Assembly (NCBI GenBank): GCA_036375895.1
Contig: DASVBJ010000272.1
Location: forward strand, 1-30,221
Length of the DNA stretch: 30,221 bases
Direction: 5' to 3'
Source: DASVBJ01 sp036375895
GTDB taxonomy: Bacteria > Actinomycetota > Actinomycetes > JACCUZ01
Below the pieces are notes generated by a model. It was not told the DNA's origin and did no database searches. It saw only the letters and a program-made list of their open reading frames with translations. The position numbers and the translations under genes were made by a program. Within the stretch, counting starts at the first letter, position 1. The number at the start of each line of letters is the position of its first letter. Shown here piece by piece: positions 1 to 7,773 of this stretch.

Positions 1-3
1 GGG

Positions 4-756
4 TCAGCCCACGCTCTCCATGATCTCGTCGCTCACGTCGTAGTTGGCGAAGACGTTCTGGACGTCGTCGGAGTCCTCGAGCGCGTCGATGAGCCGGAAC
101 ACCTTCCGGGCGCCGTCCTCGTCGAGCTCGACACTGACCGAGGGCAGGAAGGAGACGTCGGCCGAGTCGTAGTCGAGCCCGGCGTCCTGCAGGGCGGTGC
201 GCACCGCAACCAGGTCGGTCGCCTCGCTCACGACCTCGAAGGACTCCTCGAGGTCGTTGACCTCCTCCGCGCCCGCGTCGAGCACCGCGCCCAGCACGTC
301 GTCCTCGGTGAGGCCGTCGGTCTTCGGGACGATCACGACGCCTTTGCGATTGAAGAGGTAGGAGACCGAGCCCGGGTCGGCCATCGAGCCGCCGTTGCGG
401 GTCATCGCCGTGCGCACCTCTGCCGCCGCGCGGTTGCGGTTGTCGGTGAGGCACTCGACGAGGACGGCCACGCCGCCCGGGCCGTAGCCCTCGTACATGA
501 TCGTCTGGTACTCCGCGCCGCCCGCCTCGGCGCCGGAGCCCCGCTTGACCGCTCGGTCGATGTTGTCGTTGGGGACCGAGCTCTTCTTGGCCTTCTGGAT
601 GGCGTCGTACAGCGTCGGGTTGCCCGCCGGGTCGCCGCCGCCGGTGCGCGCGGCCACCTCGATGTTCTTGATCAGCTTGGCGAACATCTTGCCGCGCTTG
701 GCGTCGATCACGGCCTTCTTGTGCTTGGTGGTCGCCCACTTCGAGTGGCCGCTCAT
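4..756 (-). CDS. yebC: YebC/PmpR family protein (translation factor/regulator)
   Basis: Protein of 250 residues that opens with the family hallmark MSGHSKWATTKHKK and carries typical YebC blocks: KLIKNIEVAARTGGGDP near residues 28-44, YEGYGPGGVAVLVE near 89-102, and NRNRAAAEVRTA just after. YebC proteins were first described as DNA-binding regulators; recent work on the family points to relief of ribosome stalling on proline-rich stretches. Length is normal and the protein is complete. The ATG start is preceded on the minus strand by GAAGGAG eight bases upstream. It overlaps the pdxT stop by four bases (ATGA), so it is the last visible gene of the pgsA-to-yebC operon. In related actinobacteria ruvC-ruvA-ruvB follow; here they would lie beyond the window edge. 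Family assignment is secure, biochemical role is inferred. Confidence 0.97.
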   Translation of the reverse strand: MSGHSKWATTKHKKAVIDAKRGKMFAKLIKNIEVAARTGGGDPAGNPTLYDAIQKAKKSSVPNDNIDRAVKRGSGAEAGGAEYQTIMYEGYGPGGVAVLVECLTDNRNRAAAEVRTAMTRNGGSMADPGSVSYLFNRKGVVIVPKTDGLTEDDVLGAVLDAGAEEVNDLEESFEVVSEATDLVAVRTALQDAGLDYDSADVSFLPSVSVELDEDGARKVFRLIDALEDSDDVQNVFANYDVSDEIMESVG

Positions 757-1358
757 GAACGCTCCTTCACCATCTTCAGGAAAAGCTCGTGGACCCGCGT
801 GTCACCGGTCAGCTCGGGATGGAACGACGTCGCCAGCAGCTGGGCATGGGCGCCACCACGGACCGCTACGACCTTACCGTCGGCCGGGCCGCCCCGGACG
901 TGCGCGAGGACCTCGACGTCCGCGCCGGTGCTCTCCACCCACGGCGCCCGGATGAAGACCGCGTGCACCGGCCCGTCGAGGTGCGCGAACTCCACGTCCG
1001 CCTCGAACGAGTCGACCTGCCGGCCGAACGCGTTCCGGCGTACGACGACGTCGAGCCCGCCGATCGTGGCCTGGTCGGCCGGGGCGTCGACGATCCGGTC
1101 GGCCAGCATGATCATCCCCGCGCAGGAGCCGTATGCCGGCATGCCCTCGGCGACCCGCTTGCGCAGCGGCTCGAGCAGGTCGAAGGCGGCGGCGAGCTTG
1201 TACATCGTCGTCGACTCGCCACCAGGGAGGACGAGGCCGTCGACCCGGTCGAGCTCCTCGGGCCGCCGTACCGGCACCGCCTCGGCCCCCAGCCCGTGCA
1301 GGACCCGCACGTGCTCGCGCACGTCGCCCTGCAGGGCGAACACACCGACAGTCGTCAC
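753..1358 (-). CDS. pdxT: PdxT, glutaminase subunit of pyridoxal 5'-phosphate synthase
   Basis: Class I glutamine amidotransferase-like protein (201 residues) that hydrolyses glutamine and channels ammonia to PdxS for the DXP-independent synthesis of pyridoxal 5'-phosphate in the cytoplasm. Visible marks are GVFALQGDVREH at the N-terminus, LVLPGGEST near residues 40-50, the nucleophile motif AYGSCAGMI containing the catalytic cysteine, and HPELTGDTRVHE at the C-terminus, which supplies the His-x-Glu of the triad. I chose the GTG at 1358 because GGAG sits five bases upstream and the protein then starts at the normal family position; an ATG at 1376 is possible but has no better ribosome site. 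It follows pdxS after 132 bases that hold a palindromic repeat, and overlaps yebC by four bases. Confidence 0.96.
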   Translation of the reverse strand: MTTVGVFALQGDVREHVRVLHGLGAEAVPVRRPEELDRVDGLVLPGGESTTMYKLAAAFDLLEPLRKRVAEGMPAYGSCAGMIMLADRIVDAPADQATIGGLDVVVRRNAFGRQVDSFEADVEFAHLDGPVHAVFIRAPWVESTGADVEVLAHVRGGPADGKVVAVRGGAHAQLLATSFHPELTGDTRVHELFLKMVKERS

Positions 1359-1408
1359 GTCATCTCCAGCAACCATCCCATGCCCGGGCGGCGACCAGCC
1401 TCCCATGG

Positions 1409-1472
1409 CAGCGATCATGCAGGTTCCGTCGCCGTCCCGCGGCGGCGAGCGACGGGACGTGCATGATCGCTG
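1409..1472. repeat. Palindromic repeat element between pdxS and pdxT
   Basis: Near-perfect inverted repeat. The outer 13-base arms CAGCGATCATGCA (1409-1421) and TGCATGATCGCTG (1460-1472) match exactly. The pairing continues for 11 more bases with one mismatch and one G-T pair, leaving a 16-base GC-rich loop (1433-1448). One arm recurs near the right end of the window (29715-29741). There is no T-run next to it on the transcribed strand, so it does not look like a simple terminator. It lies in the pdxS-pdxT gap of an operon, where a folded transcript could affect the pdxS/pdxT ratio. A genome-interspersed REP-like element is the simplest reading. Confidence 0.75.
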
Positions 1473-1490
1473 CGAGAAAAGGGGGCGGGG

Positions 1491-2405
1491 CTACCAGCCG
1501 CGCCCGGCGTAGCGCTGGTCGGCGGGCAGGGTGTCGACGTTCAGGCCGACCATCGCCTCGCCCAGGCCGCGCGACACCTTCGCGATGACGTCGGGGTCGT
1601 CGTGGAACGTGGTCGCCTTGACGATCGCCTCGGCCCGCTTGGCGGGGTCGCCGGACTTGAAGATGCCGGAGCCGACGAAGACGCCCTCGGCGCCGAGCTG
1701 CATCATCATCGCGGCGTCCGCGGGGGTGGCGATGCCACCGGCGGTGAAGAGCACCACGGGCAGCTTGCCGGTGGCGGCGACCTCACGGACGATCTCGACC
1801 GGGGCGCGCAGCTCCTTGGCGGCGGCGTAGAGCTCCTCCTCGCCCAGCGTCGCCAGGGCGCGGATCTCGGACCGGATCGAGCGCATGTGCCGGGTCGCCT
1901 CGACGACGTTGCCGGTGCCGGCCTCGCCCTTGGACCGGATCATGGCCGCACCCTCGGCGATCCGCCGCAGCGCCTCGCCGAGGTTGGTGGCGCCGCACAC
2001 GAACGGGACGGTGAACGCCCACTTGTCGATGTGGTGCGCCTCGTCGGCAGGGGTCAGCACCTCGGACTCGTCGACGTAGTCGACACCGAGCGACTGCAGG
2101 ACCTGGGCCTCGACGAAGTGACCGATGCGGGCCTTCGCCATGACCGGGATGGACACCGCGGCGATGATGCCGTCGATCATGTCCGGGTCGCTCATGCGGG
2201 CGACCCCACCCTGGACCCGGATGTCGGCGGGGACACGCTCGAGCGCCATGACCGCGACCGCGCCAGCGTCCTCCGCGATCTTGGCCTGCTCCGGCGTGAC
2301 GACGTCCATGATGACGCCGCCCTTGAGCATCTCGGCCATGCCGCGCTTGACGCGCGCGGTGCCGGTGGTGGCGGCGGTGACGCCGGTGGTCTCCGGGGTG
2401 GACAC
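1491..2405 (-). CDS. pdxS: PdxS, synthase subunit of pyridoxal 5'-phosphate synthase
   Basis: TIM-barrel enzyme (304 residues) that condenses ribose 5-phosphate, glyceraldehyde 3-phosphate and PdxT-derived ammonia into pyridoxal 5'-phosphate. Diagnostic stretches are KRGMAEMLKGGVIMDVV near the N-terminus, ALERVPADIR, RMSDPDMI, VMAKARIGHFVEAQ with a conserved lysine, and FTAGGIATPADAAMMMQLGAEGVFVGSGIF near the C-terminus. Length equals that of other actinobacterial PdxS proteins. The GTG at 2405 is preserved in preference to an upstream ATG at 2450: it has GAGG six bases upstream and gives the usual short N-terminal tail. The gene lies 58 bases after the DUF3048 gene; TACGAT (minus strand, 2449-2454) in that gap could be a -10 box, but no good -35 accompanies it. 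Confidence 0.97.
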   Translation of the reverse strand: MSTPETTGVTAATTGTARVKRGMAEMLKGGVIMDVVTPEQAKIAEDAGAVAVMALERVPADIRVQGGVARMSDPDMIDGIIAAVSIPVMAKARIGHFVEAQVLQSLGVDYVDESEVLTPADEAHHIDKWAFTVPFVCGATNLGEALRRIAEGAAMIRSKGEAGTGNVVEATRHMRSIRSEIRALATLGEEELYAAAKELRAPVEIVREVAATGKLPVVLFTAGGIATPADAAMMMQLGAEGVFVGSGIFKSGDPAKRAEAIVKATTFHDDPDVIAKVSRGLGEAMVGLNVDTLPADQRYAGRGW

Positions 2406-2463
2406 GCTGAACCTCACTCGAGAACGATCTGCAGGGGTTGACGCCCCCATCGTAGGCCCGATC

Positions 2464-3510
2464 TCAGCTCACGCGGGCCGGACGGTTCTTCGCGACGAGG
2501 GCGACCCACACCTGGCCGGGGGCGAAGACGGCCCGCTTGCCCCCGATGCTGTACGCCGTGGGCTGGCTCGGCTTCCAGCGCGACCACGCCGCCTGGTAGA
2601 CCCGGCCGTCGCGGAAGATCAGCGCCTTGCCCGACCCGACCGTGCTCGAGAACGGCGTGTTGGACCCTCGGAAGTCGTGGTAGGCCGACCGGGTCACCGT
2701 GACGTACTGGACCACGAACGTCGTCGGGCCGAGCTGGCCACCCTCGGCGGCCCGATCGGCGCGGCCGTCCATGGCCAGCATCCAGCGCTTGCGCGCGGCC
2801 GACCAGACGGCGTCCACCCGGGCACCCGGGTACTGCACGGTCACGTGGTGCGCGGCCCGTCCCCCTGCGGGGGCCGCCCCGAACGAGTAGCCCACCCTCG
2901 TCGGGCGGTCGACCTTGCCGACCCGCTGGAGGAGCGTCCTGGGGTAGCCGATGACGTCGTAGGGCATCGGCCGCGCCGGCGAGCGTGTGTAGCCGCGCCG
3001 GCTCTCGTCGAAGGACGCGAGCCTCAGGTACTTCGATCGCTTCAGCTTGCGGACCAGCTTCTTCTGTGCGCCCGAGTAGGCGAGGCCCACGGTGCCGTAC
3101 TGGCGCAGCAGCTCGATGTCCGTGATGCGGGCGCTGCGCACGGGGGCGACGGTCTTGGGCAGCTCGCTGGAGTACAGGGCGACCAGCCGGGTCACGCCGC
3201 CCTCGACCTGCTCGATGTAGACGACGTCGGCCTTGGCGAGCCCCGCCTGCGGGTGCGCCGCTCCGGTGTTGTCGATCTTGACGGCGAGCAGCGGGCCGTC
3301 CTTCCTGCCCAGCCGGCCGGACAGCAGGGAGCGCTGGGGCGGCTTCGGCTTCGGCGGGGCGCTGCTCGTGGGGGTGGGCGTCGGCGTCGCCCGCGGCTCG
3401 GCCCGCTGGACCGGGTCGTCGGAGCCGAAGAGGACCAGGGCGGCGGCGCCCAGCCCGAGGACGAGGACCAGGCCGGCGGCCAGCAATGCGAGGATCGCGC
3501 GCTTTCTCAC
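2464..3510 (-). CDS. DUF3048 (YerB-like) membrane-anchored exported protein
   Basis: Protein of 348 residues with a basic start (MRKR), a hydrophobic segment at about residues 5-28, a Pro/Thr-rich linker (about 38-58) and then a DUF3048-type body with KIDNTGAAHPQAGL, YIEQVEGGVTRLVALY and VAPVRSARITDIELL. The C-terminal half has FRDGRVYQAAWSR and the terminal block GQVWVALV. DUF3048/YerB proteins are extracytoplasmic and of unknown biochemical function. There is no lipobox cysteine, so it is either anchored by the hydrophobic segment or cleaved. The GTG start overlaps the stop of the preceding membrane protein by four bases (GTGA), which argues for translational coupling. It sits between PIM-lipid and PLP genes, and its relation to either is unknown. 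Confidence 0.85.
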   Translation of the reverse strand: MRKRAILALLAAGLVLVLGLGAAALVLFGSDDPVQRAEPRATPTPTPTSSAPPKPKPPQRSLLSGRLGRKDGPLLAVKIDNTGAAHPQAGLAKADVVYIEQVEGGVTRLVALYSSELPKTVAPVRSARITDIELLRQYGTVGLAYSGAQKKLVRKLKRSKYLRLASFDESRRGYTRSPARPMPYDVIGYPRTLLQRVGKVDRPTRVGYSFGAAPAGGRAAHHVTVQYPGARVDAVWSAARKRWMLAMDGRADRAAEGGQLGPTTFVVQYVTVTRSAYHDFRGSNTPFSSTVGSGKALIFRDGRVYQAAWSRWKPSQPTAYSIGGKRAVFAPGQVWVALVAKNRPARVS

Positions 3511-4079
3511 GGTACGACGGTAGGCCCTCCGCTGCGCGCGACGAGCACCGCGGGGGGTGCGTCATCCATCTCGAAGGTCGACGGCCACGGTGCGTGACCG
3601 GCCAGACGCAGGAGCCGCACCACCCGCTTGCGCCGCACGACCCTGGCCCCGCGCACCGCGTCGTTGAGGAACCTGCGGGCCAGCTCGACGCGCTGACAGG
3701 CCGAGGCCAGCTCGACGACGAGCTCGTGCCCGGCCGGCTCCGCGTCCAGGGCGTCGGGGAGGCCGGGCTCGTCGAAGGCTGCGTGCAGCGCGCGGGTGAG
3801 GTCGCTCTCGGCCACCTCCCGGTCCTCGGGAGCCGCCTCCCTCGCCTCGTGCGCCGCCCCGGCCACCAGGAGGCTCGTGGCCGGGTCGAGGAACCCCGAC
3901 GTCGCGAGCTGCAGCGAGACCGATGCCCGGCGCACCAGCTGGGCGTCCAGGGCGGCCCGGGCCCCCTCGACGCGGGCGTGCAGCCGGTCCAGGCGGCCGG
4001 CGCTGAACGAGAGGTACCAGGCGGCGACCAGGAGCAGGCCGACGACGATGACCGTGACGGTCGCACTCGGCAGGCCCAC
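3507..4079 (-). CDS. LemA-like single-pass membrane protein
   Basis: Protein of 190 residues with one N-terminal membrane segment (about residues 6-24), then an arginine-rich helical region RLDRLHARVEGARAALDAQL and VRRASVSLQLA that resembles the LemA signature (a helix ending in an RR motif). The remainder is predicted helical with many Glu/Ala and a basic stretch VRRKRVVRLLRLAGHAP near 148-164. Similar small proteins are found beside pimA in other actinobacteria. Function is unknown. The GTG start lies 11 bases after the pimA stop and has only a weak ribosome site; the 3' end overlaps the DUF3048 start. LemA relationship is inferred by eye and is moderate in strength. Confidence 0.7.
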   Translation of the reverse strand: MGLPSATVTVIVVGLLLVAAWYLSFSAGRLDRLHARVEGARAALDAQLVRRASVSLQLATSGFLDPATSLLVAGAAHEAREAAPEDREVAESDLTRALHAAFDEPGLPDALDAEPAGHELVVELASACQRVELARRFLNDAVRGARVVRRKRVVRLLRLAGHAPWPSTFEMDDAPPAVLVARSGGPTVVP

Positions 4080-4090
4080 GGGCGGTCAGC

Positions 4091-5260
4091 CTACGGTGTG
4101 AAGCGGTGCAGCCGGTCCCGCCAGCGCCGGCTCTCGTCCTCGGACACCCGCCCGCCGGCTGCGGCCGCAACCGTCTCGTAGACCGCGACGAGGTCCGAGG
4201 CCACCGTCTCCCAGTCGTAGCGCCGCACCCACTCGCCGGCGCTCCCGCGCAGCGTCGCGCGCCTGTCGTCGTCGTCGAGCAGGGCGAGCAGCGACCCCGC
4301 CAGCGCGTCGACCTGGCCGGTGGGGAACAGCACCCCGACCCGGCCGTCGTCGAGCACCCGCCGGAAGGCGTCGAGGTCGGACGCGAGCACGGGTGCCCCC
4401 GCCGAGAGGGCCTCGACGATGATGATGCCGAAGCTCTCGCCGCCGAGGTTGGGCGCGACGTAGACATCGACCGTGCGCAGCAGCCGCGCCTTGTCCTCCT
4501 CGGAGACCTGGCCGAGGAACGTGACCGCGCCTCGTACGTCGGGAGGCAGCCCCTCGGCGGCCTCCTCGACGTCACCCCGGCCGGCGACGAGCAGCCGCAC
4601 CCCGGGTCGCGCGGCGACCACCCGGCCGAACGCCTCCAGCAAGGTGGGCAGCCCCTTGCGCGGCTCGTCCAGCCGCCCGATGAAGCCGACCGTCCCGGCG
4701 GCGCCCCGCCACGACGGCTCCGGCTCGGCCGCCGCGAAGCGGTCGACGAACACCCCGTTGGGGATGAGCACGGCGTCGCCACCGATGTGCTCGACGAGCG
4801 TGCGCCGGGCGTCCTCGGAGACGGCGATCCGCGCCCCGATCTTCTCCAGCGCCGGTTCGAGGATCGGGTACGCGGCGACCATCGCCCGTGACCGCAGGTT
4901 CGACGTGTGGAAGGTCGCCACGATCGGCCCGGACGCCGCCCAGCAGGCCAGCAGCGAGAGCGACGGGCTGGCCGGCTCGTGGATGTGCAGGACGTCGAAG
5001 CCGCCGTCCCGCAGCCACCGGCGCACGCGCGTCGCCGAGATGGGCCCGAAGCTGACCCGGGCGACCGAGCCGTTGTAGCGCACGGGCACGGCACGGCCGG
5101 CCGGCACGACGTACGCCGGCAGCGGCGTCTCGTCGTCGGCGGGGGCCAGCACCGACACGTCGTGGCCCCGCTCGGTCAGCACCTCGGCCAGGTCGCGCAC
5201 GTGGTACTGCACCCCGCCCGGGACGTCCCACGAGTAGGGGCAGACGATGCCGACCTTCAC
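4091..5260 (-). CDS. pimA: PimA, phosphatidylinositol mannosyltransferase
   Basis: GT4-type glycosyltransferase (389 residues) expected to transfer the first mannose from GDP-mannose to phosphatidyl-myo-inositol at the inner leaflet of the plasma membrane. The N-terminus MKVGIVCPYSWDVPGGVQYHV has the glycine-rich acceptor/nucleotide loop. The C-terminal Rossmann half shows GFIGRLDEPRKGLPTLLEAF and the EX7E-type motif in GESFGIIIVEALSAGAPV. The GTG at 5260 is supported by a four-base GTGA overlap with the patA stop; a longer reading starting at 5308 would add an Arg/Pro-rich tail without family precedent. Position directly after pgsA and patA is the classical PIM gene order. Confidence 0.94.
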   Translation of the reverse strand: MKVGIVCPYSWDVPGGVQYHVRDLAEVLTERGHDVSVLAPADDETPLPAYVVPAGRAVPVRYNGSVARVSFGPISATRVRRWLRDGGFDVLHIHEPASPSLSLLACWAASGPIVATFHTSNLRSRAMVAAYPILEPALEKIGARIAVSEDARRTLVEHIGGDAVLIPNGVFVDRFAAAEPEPSWRGAAGTVGFIGRLDEPRKGLPTLLEAFGRVVAARPGVRLLVAGRGDVEEAAEGLPPDVRGAVTFLGQVSEEDKARLLRTVDVYVAPNLGGESFGIIIVEALSAGAPVLASDLDAFRRVLDDGRVGVLFPTGQVDALAGSLLALLDDDDRRATLRGSAGEWVRRYDWETVASDLVAVYETVAAAAGGRVSEDESRRWRDRLHRFTP

Positions 5261-6189
5261 GGTCGCGCCGCGCGGCGGCGGCCCCCGGCCGGCAGGTCGC
5301 ACAGCCACAGCGGCTGAAGCATGTGCCAGTCCTGGGGGTGCGCCGCGATGGCCCGCCCGAAGGTGTCGGCGACCTGCTGGGTCATGGCGGTGACCTTCTC
5401 ACGGGTGGTGCCCTGCGCGGGCGGCTTCACCTCGTCGTGGAAGCGGATGACCAGCCGGTGCCGGCCCAGTGCCTCGCCGGCCTCGAACCAGATGCTCACC
5501 GGGTGCAGTGCGGCGCCCGTGCGCAGGGTCAGCAGAGCCGGCCCGGGCGGCATCCGGGTCGCCTCCCCCAGCAGCTGGACCTCCACGCCGCTGGACCTGA
5601 GGTCGCGGTCGGCGAGCAGCGGCACCAGCCGACCGGCCTTCAGCCGCCGGGACAGGGTGTCCAGGAGGTCACCGTTGCCGCCGGTCAGCGGCAGGATCTC
5701 CATGCCGAGGCCCTGCCGGTAGGCCAGGAAGCGCTCGAACAGCCGCTCCGGCCGGAGTCGCTCGGCGACGGTGACGACCGGTGCACCGGTGAGGCTCGCC
5801 CACGCGCCGGCATGGTCCCAGTTGCCCATGTGCGCCAGCGCGGCGACGACACCCCGCCCCGACGACAGCGCGTCGCGCAGGTAGTGCTCGTTCTCCACGC
5901 GCACGGTCCGCACGACCCGGTCGCGGTCCCAGTCGGGCAGCCGGAAGGTGTCGCACCAGTAGGTCAGGTACGACCGCATGCCCTCGCGTGACAAGGCCCG
6001 CAGCTCGTCGTACGACAGCTGCGGACAGGCCCGTCGCAGGTTGGCCTCCAGCCGCGCGACCGACGGCCCACGCCGCCGCCAGACGAGGTCCGCGACGGTG
6101 CGGAACAGGCGGTAGGCCACCGGGTCCGGCAGTCGACGGACCACGGCCCACCCGACGGCGAACGTGTGGTACTCGAGCCACTCCCTCAC
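5257..6189 (-). CDS. patA: PatA-type phosphatidylinositol mannoside acyltransferase
   Basis: LpxL/HtrB-family acyltransferase (310 residues) that in mycobacteria acylates the mannose of PIM1/PIM2 on the cytoplasmic face of the membrane. The catalytic HX4D motif is seen as HMGNWD with His120 and Asp125. Other family blocks are MRSYLTYWCDTFRLP, GRGVVAALAHMGN and LADRDLRSSGVEVQLLGEATRMPPGPALL. The GTG start at 6189 overlaps the pgsA stop (GTGA) and gives a normal family length; the reading frame continues far upstream, but that part is an Arg-rich antisense artefact over pgsA. It also overlaps pimA by four bases, so pgsA-patA-pimA are probably translated as a coupled unit. Confidence 0.93.
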   Translation of the reverse strand: MREWLEYHTFAVGWAVVRRLPDPVAYRLFRTVADLVWRRRGPSVARLEANLRRACPQLSYDELRALSREGMRSYLTYWCDTFRLPDWDRDRVVRTVRVENEHYLRDALSSGRGVVAALAHMGNWDHAGAWASLTGAPVVTVAERLRPERLFERFLAYRQGLGMEILPLTGGNGDLLDTLSRRLKAGRLVPLLADRDLRSSGVEVQLLGEATRMPPGPALLTLRTGAALHPVSIWFEAGEALGRHRLVIRFHDEVKPPAQGTTREKVTAMTQQVADTFGRAIAAHPQDWHMLQPLWLCDLPAGGRRRAARP

Positions 6190-6797
6190 GGGGTCTCGGC
6201 GAGCGCCTGACGACGCACGGCCAGCGCCCGCTGGCCGATCGTGACGGTGCTGCCGATCGCGAGGAACCACAGCGCGAGCGCCTGCACGTAGGGCACACCG
6301 AGCCCGTCGAGCCCGGTGCAGACGAGGATCGCGACCAGGCGGTCGGCGCGCTCGGTGATGCCGACGTTGGCGGTCATCCCCAGGCCCTCGGCGCGGGCCC
6401 GTGCGTAGGACACGACGCCGCCGGTGGACAGGCAGTAGATCGCGAGCCCGGCGAGGAGCAGGTCGTCCCCACCGCCGGCGAACCACATCGCGATACCGCC
6501 GAACACCGCGGCGTCGCCGACCCGGTCCAGCGTGGAGTCCAGCCACGCGCCCCAGCGGCTGGACCGCTCCGTCATCCGCGCCATGGTGCCGTCGACGAGG
6601 TCGGAGAACACGAACAAGGTGATGACGATCGTGCCCCAGAAGAACTCGCCGCGAGGGAAGAAGGCGAGCGCCCCCACGACCACCCCGAGCGTCCCGATCA
6701 GGGTCACCAGGTCGGGGCTCACGCCGCGCCTGACGAGAAACCCGGCCGTCGGCGTGAAGATGCGCGTGAAGAGCGCGCGGGCGAAGCGGTTCAGCAT
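6186..6797 (-). CDS. pgsA: Phosphatidylinositol phosphate synthase (CDP-alcohol phosphatidyltransferase)
   Basis: Integral membrane enzyme (203 residues) of the CDP-alcohol phosphatidyltransferase family. In this context it most likely joins CDP-diacylglycerol and inositol 3-phosphate to make phosphatidylinositol phosphate, the precursor of PIMs. The full signature D66-x2-D69-G-x2-A-R74-x8-G83-x3-D87-x3-D91 is present and intact. Several hydrophobic segments follow. The ATG is preceded by GGAGA nine bases upstream, and a TAGCAT hexamer lies farther upstream (6831-6836). It is the first gene of the pgsA-patA-pimA-...-yebC run. In mycobacteria the HIT and thrS genes are directly upstream; here 6.3 kb of other genes intervene. 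Confidence 0.94.
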   Translation of the reverse strand: MLNRFARALFTRIFTPTAGFLVRRGVSPDLVTLIGTLGVVVGALAFFPRGEFFWGTIVITLFVFSDLVDGTMARMTERSSRWGAWLDSTLDRVGDAAVFGGIAMWFAGGGDDLLLAGLAIYCLSTGGVVSYARARAEGLGMTANVGITERADRLVAILVCTGLDGLGVPYVQALALWFLAIGSTVTIGQRALAVRRQALAETP

Positions 6798-6830
6798 GAG
6801 AGGCGGTCTCCGGGGCTCGGCGGCGGCCTC

Positions 6831-6836
6831 ATGCTA
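6831..6836 (-). promoter_or_regulatory. Candidate -10 box of the pgsA-yebC operon
   Basis: TAGCAT on the minus strand fits the TAnnnT pattern of actinobacterial housekeeping promoters and would place transcription start about 27 bases before the pgsA ATG. The same hexamer occurs upstream of thrS. No convincing -35 is visible at the right spacing. The gap (6798-6899) otherwise holds only GC-rich sequence. Confidence 0.4.
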
Positions 6837-6899
6837 GTGGGCGGCCGGTGCCGACGGCCGACGCCGGTGGGCCCGCTCACCCCGGGAGCCTCGCTGCGG

Positions 6900-7589
6900 T
6901 CAGGCGTGTCCCATCGCCTGCGGTGCCACCGTCACCTCAGGCAGGTGCTCGCGGACCATGAACACGCTGGTGGCGACCACCCAGGCGGCGGTCACCAGGA
7001 ACGGCACCAGGCTCATCACCGGCCCGCCCGGCACGAAGTTGCCGGAGTCGTTGACGATGCCGAACGCGCCGACGACGTTCACCACCGCGGCGAGGCCGGC
7101 GAACCAGGCAGTCCACTGCGGCATGACGTGGGTGGCCACGATCCCGACGGCCGCGGCGGAAAGGGGAAGGGCGCTCGCGATCCCGATCATCGTGAACAGC
7201 ACCGACAGCGCGACGTACAGGGTCACCGTGGTGGCCGGTGCCGCAGCCCGGAAGGCCAGCGTGGCGGTGAGGATCGCCCCGATGAACACCAGCCCCGCGG
7301 CCAGGGTGACACCGCCGAGGATGGCGCCCGGCACGTCGCTGGTGGGCATCCGCTCGCGGAGCGCCTGTGCCAGCGCCGCGGCGAACCACACGAGGGCGGC
7401 GGCCGCGATGGAGATCAGGATCGCCTGGGTCATGAGCTGACCGCGGTTGCCGTCGAAGTAGCTGGTGATCTGCGACTGCGAGTCGTCGACGCGCGGCGGG
7501 TTCCCGGTGATGAAGTAGCCGACGACCGAGGTCACGGCGAAGACCAGGCCGGCGAACCCACCCCATCGGATCTCATGTCGCTCCGCCAT
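6900..7589 (-). CDS. Polytopic membrane protein of unknown function
   Basis: Protein of 229 residues with about six membrane segments (roughly 9-28, 54-76, 89-112, 121-150, 160-180 and 190-212). A polar loop after the first segment (PPRVDDSQSQITSYF, about 31-45) reads like the extracytoplasmic loop seen in small DUF4386-like proteins, but I cannot assign a family with confidence. The ATG at 7589 is chosen for its GGAGG eight bases upstream; an upstream extension to 8057 runs antisense into the neighbouring GTPase gene. It is transcribed divergently from that GTPase, and the shared gap carries two TTGACA copies in a tandem repeat on its own coding strand. No substrate or partner is evident. 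Confidence 0.8.
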   Translation of the reverse strand: MAERHEIRWGGFAGLVFAVTSVVGYFITGNPPRVDDSQSQITSYFDGNRGQLMTQAILISIAAAALVWFAAALAQALRERMPTSDVPGAILGGVTLAAGLVFIGAILTATLAFRAAAPATTVTLYVALSVLFTMIGIASALPLSAAAVGIVATHVMPQWTAWFAGLAAVVNVVGAFGIVNDSGNFVPGGPVMSLVPFLVTAAWVVATSVFMVREHLPEVTVAPQAMGHA

Positions 7590-7649
7590 TGCAACCACCT
7601 CCGGGGAACGTGGAGCGTGCTTCTCCCCGATCGTGATCCCCCTGGTCCG

Positions 7650-7673
7650 GTTGTCAAGACGCGTTGTCAAGAC
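7650..7673. repeat. Tandem 11-base repeat carrying two TTGACA boxes
   Basis: GTTGTCAAGAC occurs twice (7650-7660 and 7663-7673) separated by GC, a 13-base period. On the minus strand each copy contains TTGACA (7652-7657 and 7665-7670). The nearer copy has CACGAT 16 bases downstream, a passable -10 for the membrane protein gene. The repeat may be a duplicated -35 or a regulator site. It is in the 184-base gap between two divergent genes, which holds nothing else obvious. Confidence 0.6.
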
Positions 7674-7773
7674 CCGGCGGTCCGTACCGAGAAGGTCGGG
7701 CGGCCCCTTGTGCCGCGACCGCCAACGGGTGAAGGCTCGGGGCGTCCCGACGAGCGCGAGGAGGCGACGCGTC

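Noticed and set aside
1409..1472. Reading the pdxS-pdxT palindrome as a rho-independent terminator
   Set aside because: It lies inside an operon whose next gene is needed for the same enzyme, and no T-run follows the stem on the minus strand.
7590..7773. Longer EF-G-like protein starting at 7633
   Set aside because: The extra 47 residues are Arg-rich and cover the divergent promoter region; the ATG at 7774 has a strong GGAGG.
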